A stretch of 38,145 nucleotides of DNA from Methanobacteriaceae archaeon UBA349 (GTDB lineage: Archaea; Methanobacteriota; Methanobacteria; Methanobacteriales; Methanobacteriaceae), in assembly GCA_002509745.1 (NCBI GenBank), contig DAWK01000135.1:639-38783 (forward strand), given 5' to 3'. Within the stretch, counting starts at the first letter, position 1; each line of letters opens with the position of its first letter. The translations under genes and the position numbers were made by a program. The notes beneath the pieces were generated by a model. It was not told the origin of the DNA and did no database searches. It saw only the letters and a program-made list of their open reading frames with translations. This document shows, one piece after another, positions 36,994 through 38,145 of this stretch.

Positions 36994-37221
36994 TCACCTT
37001 AAAAGGGCTTTAACCACTGGGTCTTGTACATCTTCTGCAGAGATTTCCTCAATTTTTTCGATTTTTACTTGATATCTACCGATGTGATGTTTGCTTCCGA
37101 ATTCGGAATAAAGTCTTTCGTAGATGTCTTCTTCTTTTAAAGCTTTTAACTCTTTTGTGAAGGGTTTTAAGTTTTCACCCATTACAAATTTACCTTGAAT
37201 TCTAAATATCTTTGTTTTCAT
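36994..37221 (-). CDS. rplX: 50S ribosomal protein L18Ae (LX)
   Basis: A 75-residue archaeal ribosomal protein, [31 protein letters not shown] followed by a [15 protein letters not shown] core, normal length. Start ATG overlaps the aIF6 stop by four bases (ATGA) and has GAGGGA upstream, indicating coupled translation. The prefoldin alpha ATG follows four bases after its stop. Confidence 0.95.
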   Translation of the reverse strand: MKTKIFRIQGKFVMGENLKPFTKELKALKEEDIYERLYSEFGSKHHIGRYQVKIEKIEEISAEDVQDPVVKALLR

Positions 37222-37892
37222 AAGTATCCCTCGAGAAAACCTAATGCTTCCTCTATTCTTGCCATTTCGGGCCCGGTAGTTATTTCTCCCACCAGAACTC
37301 CATTAGAATTAGCTGTGGAACATGCTCCCACTAAACCTACTCCTCTGTTAACAGTTCCTACATCTGCAGAAACTTTTAAAACATCTTCAACAAGTTTTAA
37401 TTCAGATTTACTAGTTTGTGGATGTAGCAAAGCTCCTTTATTGGTGGCTGTAGCCACTGAACCTAGAATATTAAATCCGGCCAGGGTAGCTCTTTGGGCA
37501 TCAACCCCTAATACTCTGCTGATAATTTCTATAGATTTATCTGAGAGGTCAGGGCTAACTAATGCGCCGTTATCATTGGCTAAAATGATATTACCTACTG
37601 CAGTATGCCTGTCAGGTACTTTTTCAACTGTAAGTCCTGCATTTCGCATAGTTTCTATTTCTTTATCCATAGTGTGTTTGGAAACCAAAAAACCATTAGA
37701 ATTACCTACGGCCAAGGCACCAGCTAGGCTGCTGCCACTAATAGGGGTTCTTAAAATTTCTATTTCTAGGGCTTCTTTTATAGCTTCTTCCATAACATCA
37801 GGAAGGTTCAGGGGAACCAGGGCCACACTATCAGTAATAGAAATGTAAACTCCCAGATTTGGATTTCCGCTGAGGTTGATTCTCCGTATCAT
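37218..37892 (-). CDS. eif6: Translation initiation factor 6 (aIF6)
   Basis: A 224-residue anti-association factor that binds the large ribosomal subunit at L14/L24 and blocks premature joining. The pentein fold is seen as five related ~45-residue repeats with NxNGxLV signatures (SNGFLVSKHT, NDNGALVSPD, NKGALLHPQ, NSNGVLVGE). Full length. GGTGAATC precedes the ATG. It sits 31 bases after the L31e stop, the usual archaeal arrangement. Confidence 0.96.
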   Translation of the reverse strand: MIRRINLSGNPNLGVYISITDSVALVPLNLPDVMEEAIKEALEIEILRTPISGSSLAGALAVGNSNGFLVSKHTMDKEIETMRNAGLTVEKVPDRHTAVGNIILANDNGALVSPDLSDKSIEIISRVLGVDAQRATLAGFNILGSVATATNKGALLHPQTSKSELKLVEDVLKVSADVGTVNRGVGLVGACSTANSNGVLVGEITTGPEMARIEEALGFLEGYL

Positions 37893-37923
37893 GATTCACC
37901 AATTAAAATTGTGATTTAACTGA

Positions 37924-38145
37924 TTATTCAGCTAAAGTCACGGCTACACTGCCATCTTCTTCTTTGACAGCTTTTACTTTTATTTTTGGGGGAATTTTTT
38001 GAATTCCTCTTTCCCAGATTTTTTCATTGATAGAAGCGTCTATTTTTATTTCTTCTGCTTTCATATGTTTTTGTAAGAATGCTCTAACAACTCTCACAGC
38101 TTTGGGAGCCCTGATAGTCCTTGGTGCATCTTTAACTTTTCTGAG
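37924..38145 (-). CDS. rpl31e: 50S ribosomal protein L31e, C-terminal part (5' end outside window)
   Basis: The last 74 codons of L31e are visible: [20 protein letters not shown], then [20 protein letters not shown] and [20 protein letters not shown]. The protein stops at TAA 37924-37926. The start codon lies beyond the right edge; about 10 to 20 residues should be missing. First gene seen of the L31e-aIF6-L18Ae-prefoldin-FtsY operon. Confidence 0.95.
   Translation of the reverse strand, partial: LRKVKDAPRTIRAPKAVRVVRAFLQKHMKAEEIKIDASINEKIWERGIQKIPPKIKVKAVKEEDGSVAVTLAE

Overview
The window looks like a chromosomal segment of a mesophilic hydrogenotrophic methanogen of the order Methanobacteriales, most likely Methanobacterium or a close relative. 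The evidence is the AT-rich sequence, T-rich intergenic DNA, GGTGAT/GGAGG-type ribosome binding sites, and archaea-only genes: ribosomal proteins S3Ae, L31e and L18Ae/LX, aIF6, prefoldin alpha, FtsY, Orc1/Cdc6, ApgM-type phosphoglycerate mutase, archease and an MptE-type methanopterin enzyme. Organism assignment is inference from gene content, not from a marker search.

Layout. (a) 1-1162: start of hisC and a gamma-carbonic-anhydrase-like protein. (b) 1234-7152: a 1972-residue secreted surface protein with a parallel beta-helix N-terminal half, a large bacterial-looking middle and four PKD domains; it carries perfect internal DNA duplications. (c) 7327-12957: glmU-like, glmM, apgM, a DUF92 membrane protein and ribosomal protein S3Ae; glmU and glmM supply UDP-GlcNAc. 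(d) 13355-18696: an accessory island with a NifX-like protein, an iron-sulfur flavoprotein, an unknown membrane-anchored protein followed by five perfect 14-bp tandem repeats, and a plus-strand group DUF2178 membrane protein / CPBP protease / Xre regulator / SAM methyltransferase / second CPBP protease. Palindromic TTTAC...GTAAA elements overlap its first promoter. (e) 18862-25893: methylthioinosine phosphorylase, RtcB RNA ligase, an RDD zinc-ribbon membrane protein, archease (the RtcB partner), an unlisted 59-residue membrane protein, Orc1/Cdc6 and MptE. (f) 26295-32399: class V aminotransferase, a decayed gene remnant, an acetolactate-synthase-like ThDP enzyme divergent from acetyl-CoA synthetase, and a dUTPase/dCTP-deaminase family protein. 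(g) 32641-35107: a response regulator-GAF-PAS-PAS protein split by a one-base shift at a T6 tract, and a methyltransferase. (h) 35259-38145: the archaeal translation and protein-targeting operon L31e - aIF6 - L18Ae - prefoldin alpha - FtsY.

Most of the window is conserved housekeeping DNA. The parts that deserve attention are the repeat-driven surface protein, the regulated membrane-protein/protease island at 15.3-18.7 kb with its repeat array and operator, the split sensor protein, and several genes whose start codons are not obvious (archease, the 14.7-kb gene). No tRNA, rRNA, CRISPR array, insertion sequence or confident replication origin was seen.
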